64,000 nucleotides of DNA from JAPUDQ01 sp964573015 (GTDB lineage: Bacteria; Patescibacteriota; Saccharimonadia; Saccharimonadales; Saccharimonadaceae): positions 124,001 through 188,000 of the forward strand of contig CAZNHZ010000002.1 in the NCBI GenBank assembly GCA_964573015.1, in the 5' to 3' direction. Below are positions 1 through 8,974 of the stretch, in pieces. The position numbers and the translations under genes are program-made. The first letter of the stretch is position 1. Each line of letters starts with the position of its first letter. The notes beneath the pieces are model-generated. The model saw nothing but the letters and a program-made list of their open reading frames with translations. It ran no database searches and had not been told where the DNA came from.

Positions 1-2063
1 GTGACGGTTGAGCCGCCGACCCCCGACCAGTTGGTTGCAAAGTTGGCAGCATCATTGACGCCGGGATCAGCCGAATAGTTGAGGTCGGCTGCGATGGTGA
101 CAGAGAGATTATCGACGTAGAAAGTTCGGGCAGTGCCGCTGCCGGTCTGGCGGATGAGGATTGCGTTGCTGGCAGTGATGCCGCTGATGGGGGCGCTGAA
201 GGTACAGTTGATCTTAGTCCAGACGCTCGTGTTGACGGCTTTGGCATTTGCACACAGCAGCGTCGCAGCGCTGCCATCTGCCGAATAATAAACCTCGAGG
301 TCGCTAAAGGTGGCGCTACCGGTGGTCAGGCGAGCTGAGAATGAGACGTTGTAATTCATCTTGGCAGTGAGGGCTGAAGTCAGCTGGTTTTTGACACCGC
401 TACTGGCTGTGGTGCTTGTGCCAACCGACACAGAACCTTGACCGGTTGCGATGTAGTTACCAGCGGTTGTGTAGCGACTAACCGTTGCCCCGTTTATTGC
501 CGACCAGGTGTTGTTTGGGAACGTCGTTGTGCCGCCACTGCCTATGGTTTCGGCACCAGCATTGGAGGCGTACTCAGCGAGATTGCTATTGACTGACAGG
601 AGTCCGGCGGCTGACTGGGTTTGAACACTGAGGAGTGTACCGTTGACTGGGTTGACTGAACTATCGCGAATCGTCAGACCATTGGTCGCGCTCGTCTTGC
701 TGACGACAAGCTCAGCACCACCAGCACTCTGAAGAGTATTGTCGTAGGCTGCTTGCAGGGTGGTCGAGCTTGAAGCGCCGGCTGCTGTCCAGTCATTACC
801 GTTCCAGATCATCGTGGCAGTAGTATTTTTGCGCATGGCGATTTGATTGCCCTGGCCGCCGCCGTTGACGCTGAGCGTAAAGTCTTTGCTGAGATTTGAA
901 GCCGTCACGTAAACGACTCGGCCGGCTGTTATTATGGTCGGATCTGGCATAAAAGCAGTCTGTCCGTCATGAGTAAATCCTACAATGACGGAAGCATTGT
1001 TATTTATCGATGATTGAGAAATTGTACAGTTTGTAATACTGACTGATTCGGTGCCGCCTGCGAAACAGCCGGTGTCGTTTGACGCGGTCTGATAGGCTGC
1101 TGTTGCGAGTGTTACAAGTCCATTTGCGGTTGTACCTGAGCCACCTGAAATCAGCACGTTGCCGCCGATTGCACCACTTGCGCCGCTATTGCCACCCTGA
1201 AGCGTCAATGTTCCGCCGTTACCAGTGCCGTTACCGGTAGCGCCCTGGACAGTAAAGGGATTGCCTTGAGTGTTAGCGGCTGTCTGTGCACTTGCTTGGA
1301 GAGTGGTTGGGGCACCTGCGATACCAAGAGTTACCGAGCTAGATGAAAGGATTAACGGTGTGGTACCTGTTGACTTACCAATCACAATGTTTGTCGCGTT
1401 ACTAGCGCCAATCGTCAGACTTCCGCTAGCCGCATCAACCGTGCTGGCTTGAAGCGAACCAGCCGTACCAGTGCCAGAGATATTGAAATTTGCACCGACT
1501 TGCGGTGCTGTGCCGTTTTGGATGAAATCACCAGCGGTTTTGCCGCCCAATTGCATGGCATTGAGTGCGTACGGCACGGCAGAGAGCCGCTTCATCGGAA
1601 CCATTTCACCGTCACCGGCACAACTACTAAATGGCGTACAAGAGGTATTGGTATTGCCGATATTCATACTCAGCCAGAGAGTATCTTGGTTCCAATCGAT
1701 ACTGGTGCCAAATGGTGTAACCGACCCAAGCTCGACTGACATGAAACCGTTTTTTACAGTCACACCCTGTGAGCTGGCGTTGAGATGATCCTCAGTCCAT
1801 CTGAGCGTACCGCCGGGATTGCCGGCTGATGTGCCGGTACCGTCCTGGTAAATTTTGAATTGAACATTGTAATAGCCGTCAGGCACGGTTGCTCCGGCGG
1901 CAGTAAAGAGACGGCCCTGAAAATTAATCGTTTGGTTGATTCCAGGAGCAGCTGAAACAGACGGCATAACCAGCAGTACCCCACTCAGTAAACTACCAAT
2001 GAGGACAGCAAACAAAGCGACGATGGTCGCACGCTGACGTTGTGGTGACACGCCTAAGAACAT
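1..2063 (-). CDS. Large secreted beta-strand-rich surface protein, C-terminus beyond the window
   Basis: Reading from the ATG at 2063 toward position 1 stays open for 687 codons without a stop, so the gene continues past the window edge. Residues about 12-38 form a signal peptide ending in SVSAAPG. Next comes a domain of the type INFQGRL ... VPDGYYNVQFKIYQDG, which is common at the start of long secreted CPR proteins. The rest is Gly/Ser/Thr/Asn-rich with repeated short beta strands (TLTIGASNATNIVIGKSTG, TLTLQGGN) typical of a beta-solenoid or fibre, followed by a jelly-roll-like segment (FSARLTTGSATFSDLEVYYS). It is probably exported and attached to the cell surface as an adhesin or fibre; the exact role is unknown. 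It heads a minus-strand surface-protein cluster. Confidence 0.8.
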   Translation of the reverse strand, partial: MFLGVSPQRQRATIVALFAVLIGSLLSGVLLVMPSVSAAPGINQTINFQGRLFTAAGATVPDGYYNVQFKIYQDGTGTSAGNPGGTLRWTEDHLNASSQGVTVKNGFMSVELGSVTPFGTSIDWNQDTLWLSMNIGNTNTSCTPFSSCAGDGEMVPMKRLSAVPYALNAMQLGGKTAGDFIQNGTAPQVGANFNISGTGTAGSLQASTVDAASGSLTIGASNATNIVIGKSTGTTPLILSSSSVTLGIAGAPTTLQASAQTAANTQGNPFTVQGATGNGTGNGGTLTLQGGNSGASGAIGGNVLISGGSGTTANGLVTLATAAYQTASNDTGCFAGGTESVSITNCTISQSSINNNASVIVGFTHDGQTAFMPDPTIITAGRVVYVTASNLSKDFTLSVNGGGQGNQIAMRKNTTATMIWNGNDWTAAGASSSTTLQAAYDNTLQSAGGAELVVSKTSATNGLTIRDSSVNPVNGTLLSVQTQSAAGLLSVNSNLAEYASNAGAETIGSGGTTTFPNNTWSAINGATVSRYTTAGNYIATGQGSVSVGTSTTASSGVKNQLTSALTAKMNYNVSFSARLTTGSATFSDLEVYYSADGSAATLLCANAKAVNTSVWTKINCTFSAPISGITASNAILIRQTGSGTARTFYVDNLSVTIAADLNYSADPGVNDAANFATNWSGVGGSTV

Positions 2064-2229
2064 GGTGGAATAGAGCCCCTGTTTTGTTTTTATGTTTTTT
2101 ACTACTTATGCACATAGCAAAGTAGACATAAGGTGCGTGTGGTGGGTTTTGTTAGATATAACGTTTTTTGTGTTTGTCTCTCGTTGTATCTATAGAGATA
2201 GTAACGCTTTTGCTTAAAAATTGCAAGGC

Positions 2230-3183
2230 TTAATTGGTGACAAGTTGACCGCGAACTTTGAGGATGTGGCGTTCGCGCCGCTCGCCGAGCCAAAAGCTGG
2301 CGACAGCAGTTACAATTGCAACATATAACGGCCACAGCACAATCAACATATTTTTTTGCTCGACAGCTGTTTGAGCGGCTACAATATCGGGCTGACCGTT
2401 GACGATTGCGGCTACTGTCAAAAAAGCTACTCGCCCATCGGCGTCGCTGGCCTGGATACCAATCTGGTAAATACCGGGTTTTTTGTAGGTATGAGTCACG
2501 GTAAAGCCAAAGTTGTCGCCGCGTGGAATCACTTTGTTGGTCGAGTCCCCCCACTGGACATTGACTGCATAAGGCGGCCGTCCGCCAATCAAATCGATAT
2601 GCATGGCCATTTCTTTTTCCGGGAAGACACCGCGGATAACGGCATCGGTGTTGATGAGGAGCTGTGTACCGCCAAAGTCAAACGAAGCGACCGGTCCGGC
2701 TTGGGTTGGCAGTGCATCGTAATAGACGGTGACAATATTTGAGTCGGGCCCAGGTTGGTTGAGGGCGTCGTAGACACGAGCAACGAGTGAATTCTGCCCA
2801 ATCAGCAGATCAATCTCCAGAGTGTAGGTGCCGCTGCTGCTGCAAGCGGTAGATCCGGCAAAGATATCGTTTTTGAATATTTCAACCAGAGTGCTGGCCG
2901 GACAGGTACCGCTGATAGTAATAGGTGTTGCACTAAAATGCTGACCATTAGACGGCGTTTGTATAGTGGCGGCTGTGGTTGGCGGTTTGGTCGGTACCGT
3001 CCCGCTGAGGCCGATTGATCCGTATTCCGGCCCGTTATAGGGCGCGGCGGCATTGACGGTAAACACCATCAGTAAGCCGCCGAGCATAGCCAGCAATACC
3101 CCGAGCGCTGTATAGTTGGTATGTTCGTGAGGTTTTAGTTTTCCGGTGTGGCTATGGTGAAGTAGACTGCCGTAGACACGCAT
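2230..3183 (-). CDS. PKD-domain membrane-anchored surface protein
   Basis: Protein of 317 aa if started at the ATG at 3183; a further in-frame start lies 27 nt upstream. The downstream ATG is preferred because TATACT lies exactly 6 nt before it. An N-terminal membrane segment (ALGVLLAMLGGLLMVFTV) is followed by an Ig-like segment (PITISGTCPASTLVEIF), a PKD-type domain (YAVNVQWGDSTNKVI ... HTYKKPGIYQIGIQASD), and a C-terminal membrane helix with a basic tail (WLGERRERHILKVRGQ). Both ends are therefore probably membrane-anchored with extracytoplasmic Ig-like folds. It lies between the giant surface protein and the DUF916-like gene and probably belongs to that surface system. No catalytic motif is seen. 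Confidence 0.7.
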   Translation of the reverse strand: MRVYGSLLHHSHTGKLKPHEHTNYTALGVLLAMLGGLLMVFTVNAAAPYNGPEYGSIGLSGTVPTKPPTTAATIQTPSNGQHFSATPITISGTCPASTLVEIFKNDIFAGSTACSSSGTYTLEIDLLIGQNSLVARVYDALNQPGPDSNIVTVYYDALPTQAGPVASFDFGGTQLLINTDAVIRGVFPEKEMAMHIDLIGGRPPYAVNVQWGDSTNKVIPRGDNFGFTVTHTYKKPGIYQIGIQASDADGRVAFLTVAAIVNGQPDIVAAQTAVEQKNMLIVLWPLYVAIVTAVASFWLGERRERHILKVRGQLVTN

Positions 3184-3219
3184 GGCATTAGTATAGCATG
3201 CGGGGCGCAATAACCAACA

Positions 3220-4209
3220 CTAGCGACGACGGCGTCGACCGCGGGTTTGGCCGATGATGTGCTCGTTGTAGCGACGAATTCCTATACGCAGGACTATAAA
3301 GAGTAAGAGCAAACCACCGATTACCATAGCGATTAATTTATAAGGAATAACCCAAAAGCTCAGGGATGAAGCTGTTTGCTGGTTGTTGCCATAGGTCATG
3401 ATAAGATCGGCAGTATAGCGTCCGAATAAAATTTTATTGCCAATGACGGTTTGGTCTAGGCTGGTGACAAACTTGCGGATACTGCCAGGCAATACATTAC
3501 GATTCTCAAGATTTACATTTAAGTTGGCAACGTTTTGGCCAAACATATCTTTGATGGCGATTTGACCGCGCGGCTGCTCGTGGATGTTGCCGCTATTTTT
3601 GATACGGACATAAAATTGTATTGGTGTCGATTCAAATAAACTGCCCTTTGTGTTGTTAACCGCCGTAAAGAATTCCTCGATATTCATAGCTTCTTTGGCG
3701 TCACCATTGACTCGCAGCAGCACGAGGGCTCCAAGACTGGCCGAGAGCGATACGCCAGATTGGCTTAGCCCGGGTGCTTCGGCAGTAAAGCGAATAACAC
3801 CGTAATAACCGCCAGGCGCAGCATTATGCGGTATGGAAATATTGACGTTTAGTTGTTGGACTTCTTTAGGGTTGAGAGTTATCTGCGGCAATGGCGATAT
3901 CCAGCTTTTTATGGAGTACGGACTGACTTCGCCCTCTTCGAGTAAGATTTTTGGCGTGCCATCCTCTTCGTTATTTGCCGTAAAGTCGTTTATTTCGTTT
4001 TTGACGAGTAGTTTTACAGGGCTAATATCGCGCAGGCTTATTTGAGCTTTAACAGTTTCGCCGGGGTTGCCGCGGACATTAAGTACCGGCGGAGCGATCT
4101 CAAGTGCTTGTCCGCTGGGTTGACCGGTAGGTGTTTGGGCAGAGGCTAACGACCAGGCGAGCATGGCAAGGATGAGACTGCCGCTGGCGATAGAGATGAA
4201 TCTTTTCAT
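3220..4209 (-). CDS. DUF916-like (WxL-interacting type) surface protein
   Basis: Protein of 329 aa. It has a signal peptide (ILAMLAWSLASAQT), two Ig-like beta domains with the pattern PPVLNVRGNPGETVKAQISLRD ... NPKEVQQLNVNISIPHNAAPGGYYGVIRF, a transmembrane helix near residues 290-312 and a very basic tail ending in GRRRRR. This order of signal peptide, two beta domains, TM and cytoplasmic basic tail is that of the DUF916 family, which in Gram-positive bacteria binds peptidoglycan and partners WxL proteins. Four nucleotides separate it from the upstream gene at 4213-5346, so the two are probably co-transcribed, which fits that partnership. The family call is by pattern, not by search. Confidence 0.65.
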   Translation of the reverse strand: MKRFISIASGSLILAMLAWSLASAQTPTGQPSGQALEIAPPVLNVRGNPGETVKAQISLRDISPVKLLVKNEINDFTANNEEDGTPKILLEEGEVSPYSIKSWISPLPQITLNPKEVQQLNVNISIPHNAAPGGYYGVIRFTAEAPGLSQSGVSLSASLGALVLLRVNGDAKEAMNIEEFFTAVNNTKGSLFESTPIQFYVRIKNSGNIHEQPRGQIAIKDMFGQNVANLNVNLENRNVLPGSIRKFVTSLDQTVIGNKILFGRYTADLIMTYGNNQQTASSLSFWVIPYKLIAMVIGGLLLLFIVLRIGIRRYNEHIIGQTRGRRRRR

Positions 4210-4212
4210 GGT

Positions 4213-5346
4213 TTAAAACAGTGCAGTACAAATGTACGTTAGAGTGGTGGTGTATGTACCCGGTGGCTGGATACCAGATACGTTGACGATGTAGGATGCA
4301 GTGTAAACTTGAGAATTAGTCGGACCAGGTGTGGCACCAACGGTGCCAAGCGTCGCCGGAGCAACCGCAGCGCTGTTGGCGACGACATCACCGGTCGTAA
4401 ACTTGAATTGGTCTTGGGTCTCATAGCCGGTATAGGCCTGAGCTTTCAGTGTGTTACCGTTGGATGACGGCGAGACTTCGGCACCGAAAGCTGGTGTAGA
4501 CACGGTTGTGGTATTGGTTCGCAGATTCATACCCCATTGGCTGGTGCCGCGGGCCGGTGCGGCTTTGGTACTCATACCGGGTATGGTGTTTGCGCCGCTG
4601 GTTAGCGTCGGGCCGTTAACCGTAATTGAATAACCGCTGAGCGCGTTGGTACTGGCAGCCATTTGCGAGGTAGCGACGGCGGTATCGGTCGGTGAAAATG
4701 TGCGGTCAAAACTAATCACGCCCGACGTTGATGAATTGCAGTTAAGTTGCACCGTAGCACCGGTACAAAAGATGAGTGACTCCGGCATCACGCCTGAGAG
4801 GACAATTTGTTCGGCGGTGCTGGCAGCGACAACGCCGCTATCGACTAGTCCGGTCGAACCGTCGGTGCCGGTGTAGGTGCTTATCCGAACATAGAATGAC
4901 GTGTTGTTAGCAGTTGGGTTGGTAACACTTTGGATTGGCATTGTGATTGCCGTACCGCCCGACACACTGGCGGCAGTACGAGTAAAATAAGGTGCGCCGT
5001 TGGTGGTATTGTTGAGCGTAAAACCGGTCGCGCCTACTTGTGTACCTGATGTAGAACTGGTAGTGACTAATCCGGTCGGTGTCGTACAAGTGCCGGCGGC
5101 ATTAGTACAGTAAAGAAACTTAATTGAACCGATTGAAGCAGTTGTTGGAACGGTAAAAGTAAAAACGTGATTGACGACACCACCAGCCTTTGAGCCGCCG
5201 TCACCACCGGCGCCGGCTTGGAGCGTGAGAGTCCGGGATGTTATCTGAGCAGCGTTTGCGGTCTGGGCCTGCCAAAAAGGACTCGAAATAATTGTCAATG
5301 TCAAAACACTGAGCATCACCCACCGGAACTCTCTCCTCATTCCCAT
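4213..5346 (-). CDS. Secreted WxL-like surface protein, paralogue 1
   Basis: Protein of 377 aa with a signal peptide (LTIISSPFWQAQTANAAQ). It is clearly paralogous to the gene at 5578-6783: both share LTLxAGAGGDGGSK, GSIKFxYC, GATGFxLNxTTNGAP, MPESLVFCTGA, YxITVNGPTLTSGxNTIPG and a C-terminal GTYTxTLTYIC. The last motif resembles the end of WxL domains (GTYTATLTWxL) with the tryptophan replaced by tyrosine. Several cysteines could form disulfides outside the cell. TACAAT ends 7 nt before the ATG with no Shine-Dalgarno, suggesting a leaderless transcript. It runs into the DUF916-like gene 4 nt downstream. Binding target unknown. Confidence 0.7.
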   Translation of the reverse strand: MGMRREFRWVMLSVLTLTIISSPFWQAQTANAAQITSRTLTLQAGAGGDGGSKAGGVVNHVFTFTVPTTASIGSIKFLYCTNAAGTCTTPTGLVTTSSTSGTQVGATGFTLNNTTNGAPYFTRTAASVSGGTAITMPIQSVTNPTANNTSFYVRISTYTGTDGSTGLVDSGVVAASTAEQIVLSGVMPESLIFCTGATVQLNCNSSTSGVISFDRTFSPTDTAVATSQMAASTNALSGYSITVNGPTLTSGANTIPGMSTKAAPARGTSQWGMNLRTNTTTVSTPAFGAEVSPSSNGNTLKAQAYTGYETQDQFKFTTGDVVANSAAVAPATLGTVGATPGPTNSQVYTASYIVNVSGIQPPGTYTTTLTYICTALF

Positions 5347-5503
5347 AAGAGAAATTGTAGCATGAGCGTTTCAGGGGCGTCAACAAATAAACCTCGCAGC
5401 GGTTATCTGTTTGGGTGATTCGCCTTTGTGCAGTACTAGATGTGGTGGAGAGTGTGGTAGTAAAACGCTAGGCGACTCCTTGGCGATCGGCCGAGCTTAG
5501 TGT

Positions 5504-5549
5504 AAAACAAAACTCCTGCGGCGTTTGCGGGGCAAATCGGGTCAGGAGT
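5504..5549 (-). terminator. Intrinsic terminator after the paralogue 2 gene
   Basis: Read on the minus strand, ACTCCTG pairs with CAGGAGT around an inner GATTTGC/GCAAACG stem, followed by TTTTGTTTT. It lies 29 nt past the stop of the gene ending at 5578, separating it from the promoter of the gene at 5346. Confidence 0.65.
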
Positions 5550-5577
5550 AATGCAGTATGTAAACGACTCATATGAC

Positions 5578-6783
5578 TTAGAATGTAGCCGTACAGATAT
5601 AAGTTAGGGTTGACGTGTAGGTACCGGCTGGTTGGCTACCGGGGACGTTGGCGATGTAAGATACGGTATAGATTTGGGCGTCGGTCGGCTCGGGATTGCC
5701 GGTGGCGTCGTAATTACTATCAGCTACGATATCACCGGTGACGAATTTGAATGTGTCAGCTAACGCATAGTCAGCAGTCGCCCGGCCGTTGAGATTGCTG
5801 CCGTTGCTGGCTAGATCGATTGTGGCGCTGATGGCTGGGGCAGTGCCTGGAAAGCCGGGAGCTGCCGCTGCGGAATTAGTCGTCAGATTGAGCCCAAACT
5901 GCGCGACACCTTTGGTGCTGGCCGATGGTGTCGTAATACCGGGTATGGTATTAAAACCGCTCGTCAGTGTCGGTCCGTTGACCGTTATGGCGTAGCCTGA
6001 GCCGGCATTGGTGGTCGCCGCCATTTTGCTGATGGCCATGGCTGTGTCGGTTGAGCTAAATAGCCGGTCAAACCAGATGAGACCGCTGGTAGCTGTTGAG
6101 CAATCTGGCACACCGGATGTTTTTGATATGTTTGCTCCCGTACAAAAGACCAGTGACTCGGGCATCGTCCCTCTGAGGATGATCTGTTCATTGATGACGG
6201 CAGCTACTGTTCCCTCATCGATTTCTGACCCGACAGTCGGAGTGGTAGTGCTATAGGTTGTGATGCGGACAAAGAACGGCGCTTTGTCGGTCGGGTTATG
6301 GATATTATCAAGACGGAATTTTAGATTACCATTTAACGGTGCGGCAGCGGATGCTTTGTAAAGAAAGGGCGCGCCATTTGTAGTTTTGTTGAGACTAAAG
6401 CCTGTCGCGCCACTGCCAAGCTCAGAGCCGAGGGTGGTGTTTGCCGGATCTGGCGGAGCAACCAAGTTTGTATTAAGGCCGGTCGGCGTGACACACGTCG
6501 GACTGATGATGGAGTTGGCTGCGGTCGTGCAGTACTCGAACTTTATCGAGCCGATTGGCGTGGTGGTGCTAGGGATAGTGAACTGGAAGTAATGATTTAC
6601 GATGCCGTCAGGCTTAGAACCGCCATCGCCGCCCGCGCCCGCCATCAGTGTCAAGCTGCGATCAGTTATCTGGCCGGCAGCGGAAACATTCTGAGTCGCA
6701 AACAACATCGGTGCGACTGCTGCCATCAGTATGGTAAGAAAGCTTAATGCTCGAAAATATAGTGGTGTTTTGTGGTGGTTCAT
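5578..6783 (-). CDS. Secreted WxL-like surface protein, paralogue 2
   Basis: Protein of 401 aa from the ATG at 6783, chosen because the signal peptide (FLTILMAAVAPMLFATQNVSAAG) then follows directly; an in-frame start 60 nt upstream would add an unlikely N-terminal extension. It is the closest relative of the gene at 4213-5346, sharing block order from LTLMAGAGGDGGSK to the C-terminal GTYTSTLTYICTATF. The C-terminus again looks like a WxL-type cell-wall-binding end. No Shine-Dalgarno is visible, and the preceding 30 nt are A/C-rich. It has its own terminator, so it is transcribed separately from the other paralogue. Probably an exported wall or surface component of unknown ligand. Confidence 0.7.
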   Translation of the reverse strand: MNHHKTPLYFRALSFLTILMAAVAPMLFATQNVSAAGQITDRSLTLMAGAGGDGGSKPDGIVNHYFQFTIPSTTTPIGSIKFEYCTTAANSIISPTCVTPTGLNTNLVAPPDPANTTLGSELGSGATGFSLNKTTNGAPFLYKASAAAPLNGNLKFRLDNIHNPTDKAPFFVRITTYSTTTPTVGSEIDEGTVAAVINEQIILRGTMPESLVFCTGANISKTSGVPDCSTATSGLIWFDRLFSSTDTAMAISKMAATTNAGSGYAITVNGPTLTSGFNTIPGITTPSASTKGVAQFGLNLTTNSAAAAPGFPGTAPAISATIDLASNGSNLNGRATADYALADTFKFVTGDIVADSNYDATGNPEPTDAQIYTVSYIANVPGSQPAGTYTSTLTYICTATF

Positions 6784-6884
6784 ATTTTTTGTTTTGTGGT
6801 GGTTTCTACGGAGATAGTAGCATAGCCATGAGCGTGATGTCAACAGACATTTCCTAACTTTTTTTAAAGCTGTGGAAAACTTAT

Positions 6885-7613
6885 TTAATAGGTACCAGTC
6901 ACGATCAAGGTCTGATCGCTGTGGTAGCGGCCGCCGGGAGTTAACTGGGCAACATTTACGATGTAACTAATCGTGTAAACAGTGAGGCCGGAATTTTTTT
7001 GGGCGCGTGCGATGGTGTCGCCGCTGGCATAGCGGTAGCTGTTGGGGATGGCGTAATTTGGCATCACCGAGCCGAAGCCGAACTGTCCGTTATTGGGATT
7101 GGCTCCGAAAGACACCGGTGACGTGTTTGCTACCAGGTTAATCCCGAATTGCTCGACACCGGTTTGAGAACTGTTGTTGGCAGCCATAGCGTCAATAGCA
7201 TGGCTGCCATGAGTCGGAGGAGTGCCATAAATTTGTACCACATAGCCGTAGGTTGTGTAGTTTGCGATTGCAAATGACGAGGTCGCTGTCATTGTGGCCG
7301 CCGGTGTAAAGGTGCCAAAATCGGCTGCCTGGCTGATAAAAGCAAACGTCAGCGCCGGGTCGGGCGAGGTGTGAGTACCGGAATCAATTTGAAAATTGGC
7401 ACTGCCGCTATTGCCGATAGCGATATCACCGGTTGCACTGGTGGCGCTGTAATTGGACGAATTTGCCTGCAACAATCCGCCAGTACCGACAACGCTTTCG
7501 TCGAATCGATAATTTGTAGATTGGAGACTTTGAGCAGTGACAATATACGAAGTCATGACACTTAGCAGCACCATAGCAATGGCGGCAACCCCATGTTTGA
7601 TATTCAATGCCAT
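6885..7613 (-). CDS. Secreted surface protein, distant WxL-like paralogue
   Basis: Protein of 242 aa from the ATG at 7613; a longer frame exists to 7805 but would overlap the divergent gene at 7705 and bury the signal peptide, so it was rejected. The signal peptide is GVAAIAMVLLSVMTSYIVTAQS. The body contains QSTNYRFDESVVGTGGLL, a segment common in CPR exported proteins, then IANYTTYGYVVQIYGTPP, GVEQFGINLVAN and YTISYIVNVAQLTPGGRY. These correspond to YSITVNGPT, FGLNL and YTVSYIANVPGSQPAGTY of the two larger paralogues. It shares a divergent intergenic region with the gene at 7705. Confidence 0.65.
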   Translation of the reverse strand: MALNIKHGVAAIAMVLLSVMTSYIVTAQSLQSTNYRFDESVVGTGGLLQANSSNYSATSATGDIAIGNSGSANFQIDSGTHTSPDPALTFAFISQAADFGTFTPAATMTATSSFAIANYTTYGYVVQIYGTPPTHGSHAIDAMAANNSSQTGVEQFGINLVANTSPVSFGANPNNGQFGFGSVMPNYAIPNSYRYASGDTIARAQKNSGLTVYTISYIVNVAQLTPGGRYHSDQTLIVTGTY

Positions 7614-7650
7614 AAGCAATATTGTTGATTGATATCGTAATATTTGCAAG

Positions 7651-7679
7651 TTGCGTCTCTCATAGAAACAGCGTATAAT
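7651..7679 (+). promoter_or_regulatory. Sigma70-like promoter of the gene at 7705
   Basis: -35 TTGCGT at 7651-7656, a 17-nt spacer and -10 TATAAT at 7674-7679. The start codon is 25 nt beyond the -10 and is preceded by AGAAG, so this gene has a normal leader. Confidence 0.7.
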
Positions 7680-7704
7680 AACCGTAAGCAAAGAAGAAAC
7701 AAAC

Positions 7705-8709
7705 ATGGAAACACAAGGCTCAACACCGCAACCCGAAGAACTTCGGCCGGCAGACGATGACGTTAAGGCACTGACTACACCGCCAACGCTTAAATCTGGA
7801 ATCAAAGCGCGCCGTATAGCTTATCGTCCGAGTAAAAAGGCGACATTTATCGGTATTGGTGTGGTTGCCGGGTTATTAGTAGTAGTGAGTATAGGCTTAT
7901 TTTTGCTGATACGTGGTCAAGGCGGTTTACAATCAGCCCTGTTTGGCGATCAAGTGACTATCGACCCCGGTACACTGGAGACGTTGGGAGTAAGTAAAAA
8001 CCAAGTCAGCACTCAAGGTGCCGAATTGGTAGTTGGGCCCAATGCCAGGTTTAACGGTAAAGTCAAACTGGGCGGCGATGTCAGTGTTGCCGGGCAGTTG
8101 CAGCTAAATAATGCCCTCAGCGCCAGTGCTGCTAATTTGGCGTCGCTCCAAGCCGGCAATGTCAGTGTCAATCAGCTGACTGCAAATGGCGACGGTACGT
8201 TTACGACTATGAACTTGCGGCGCGATCTCAATGTGGCCGGTGCGACAAAACTACAGGGCCCGGTCAATATGAGTCAGCTGTTGACAGTCAATAATAATTT
8301 GAACGTGGCTGGCAATGTGGCGGTTGGCGGCACGCTATCGGTACGCAACTTTCAAGCCAGCAGCTTGACATCCGATACGACTTTGACGATTGGCGGTCAT
8401 ATAATCAGCCGCGGCTCAGCGCCGAGTGTCGGGTCGGGCGGGGCCGTTGGCAGCAGCGGGACGGTATCGATAAGCGGCAATGATGTCGCCGGGACCGTAG
8501 CGGTTAATACCGGTACCGGTGCCGGTAATGGCATATTGGCTCAAATCACATTTACTCGCGCCTATGCAATGACGCCTCATGTCGTTATTACGCCAATCGG
8601 GGTTGGCGGTAAATTCTTTATAAATCGCAGTCCGAGCGGATTTATGATCGGTGTGAGTGAGGGTCTACCGCCGGGCGGCTTCGCTTTTGATTATATCGTC
8701 ATGCAATAA
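7705..8709 (+). CDS. Membrane-anchored beta-solenoid (bactofilin-like) protein
   Basis: Protein of 334 aa. It has a proline/acid-rich cytoplasmic N-terminus, one strong transmembrane helix at about residues 48-69 (GIGVVAGLLVVVSIGLFLLI), then a long run of short beta-strand repeats with regular Gly/Asn turns (FNGKVKLGGDVSVAGQLQL, LNVAGNVAVGGTLSVRNF), as in bactofilins or tail-fibre solenoids. A C-terminal domain (VVITPIGVGGKFFINRS ... FDYIVMQ) resembles the end domain of phage-like fibre proteins. Probably a single-pass protein with an external fibre. It converges on the ATPase operon, 8 nt from the end of atpC, so any joint role is only suggested by position. Confidence 0.6.
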   Translation: METQGSTPQPEELRPADDDVKALTTPPTLKSGIKARRIAYRPSKKATFIGIGVVAGLLVVVSIGLFLLIRGQGGLQSALFGDQVTIDPGTLETLGVSKNQVSTQGAELVVGPNARFNGKVKLGGDVSVAGQLQLNNALSASAANLASLQAGNVSVNQLTANGDGTFTTMNLRRDLNVAGATKLQGPVNMSQLLTVNNNLNVAGNVAVGGTLSVRNFQASSLTSDTTLTIGGHIISRGSAPSVGSGGAVGSSGTVSISGNDVAGTVAVNTGTGAGNGILAQITFTRAYAMTPHVVITPIGVGGKFFINRSPSGFMIGVSEGLPPGGFAFDYIVMQ

Positions 8710-8716
8710 GCGATGG

Positions 8717-8971
8717 CTAAACATTGACAAACAGCATAACGTCATCATCGCGCACGGTGATAATACCGGATTCAACATCAAAAACTACCGGTTCGGTTTC
8801 GGTTTCGATGACCACTTCACAGGGTTTAAGCACCGAAAACATATCGGCATGACCCGGCAAAATATCAAAATCACCGACTTTGTTTTTGGCCGACAGCGAC
8901 AACGCTTGACCCTCGTAATAGACGTGAAACGGGGCGCGAGCGATAACATGGAGGGTGGCAAGAGCTGTCAT
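8717..8971 (-). CDS. atpC: ATP synthase epsilon subunit, beta-sandwich domain only
   Basis: Protein of 84 aa, last gene of the ATPase operon, 3 nt after atpD. It keeps the N-terminal beta-sandwich pattern (ARAPFHVYYEGQALSLSAKN, VGDFDILPGHADMFSVLKP, VESGIITVRDDDVMLFVNV). It ends where the C-terminal helical hairpin of typical epsilon subunits (about 130-140 aa) would begin. In known enzymes that hairpin inhibits ATP hydrolysis, so its absence suggests an enzyme not restrained in the hydrolysis direction. Part of the F1 central stalk on the cytoplasmic side. Confidence 0.85.
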   Translation of the reverse strand: MTALATLHVIARAPFHVYYEGQALSLSAKNKVGDFDILPGHADMFSVLKPCEVVIETETEPVVFDVESGIITVRDDDVMLFVNV

Positions 8972-8974
8972 ATT

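Noticed and set aside
1270..1788. Short plus-strand frames at 1270-1788
   Set aside because: They are antisense to the large surface protein, which stays open for 687 codons with a signal peptide and coherent repeats.
6885..7805. Longer N-terminus for the third surface protein
   Set aside because: It would overlap the divergent gene and its promoter by 100 nt and place the signal peptide at residue 65. The ATG at 7613 is better.
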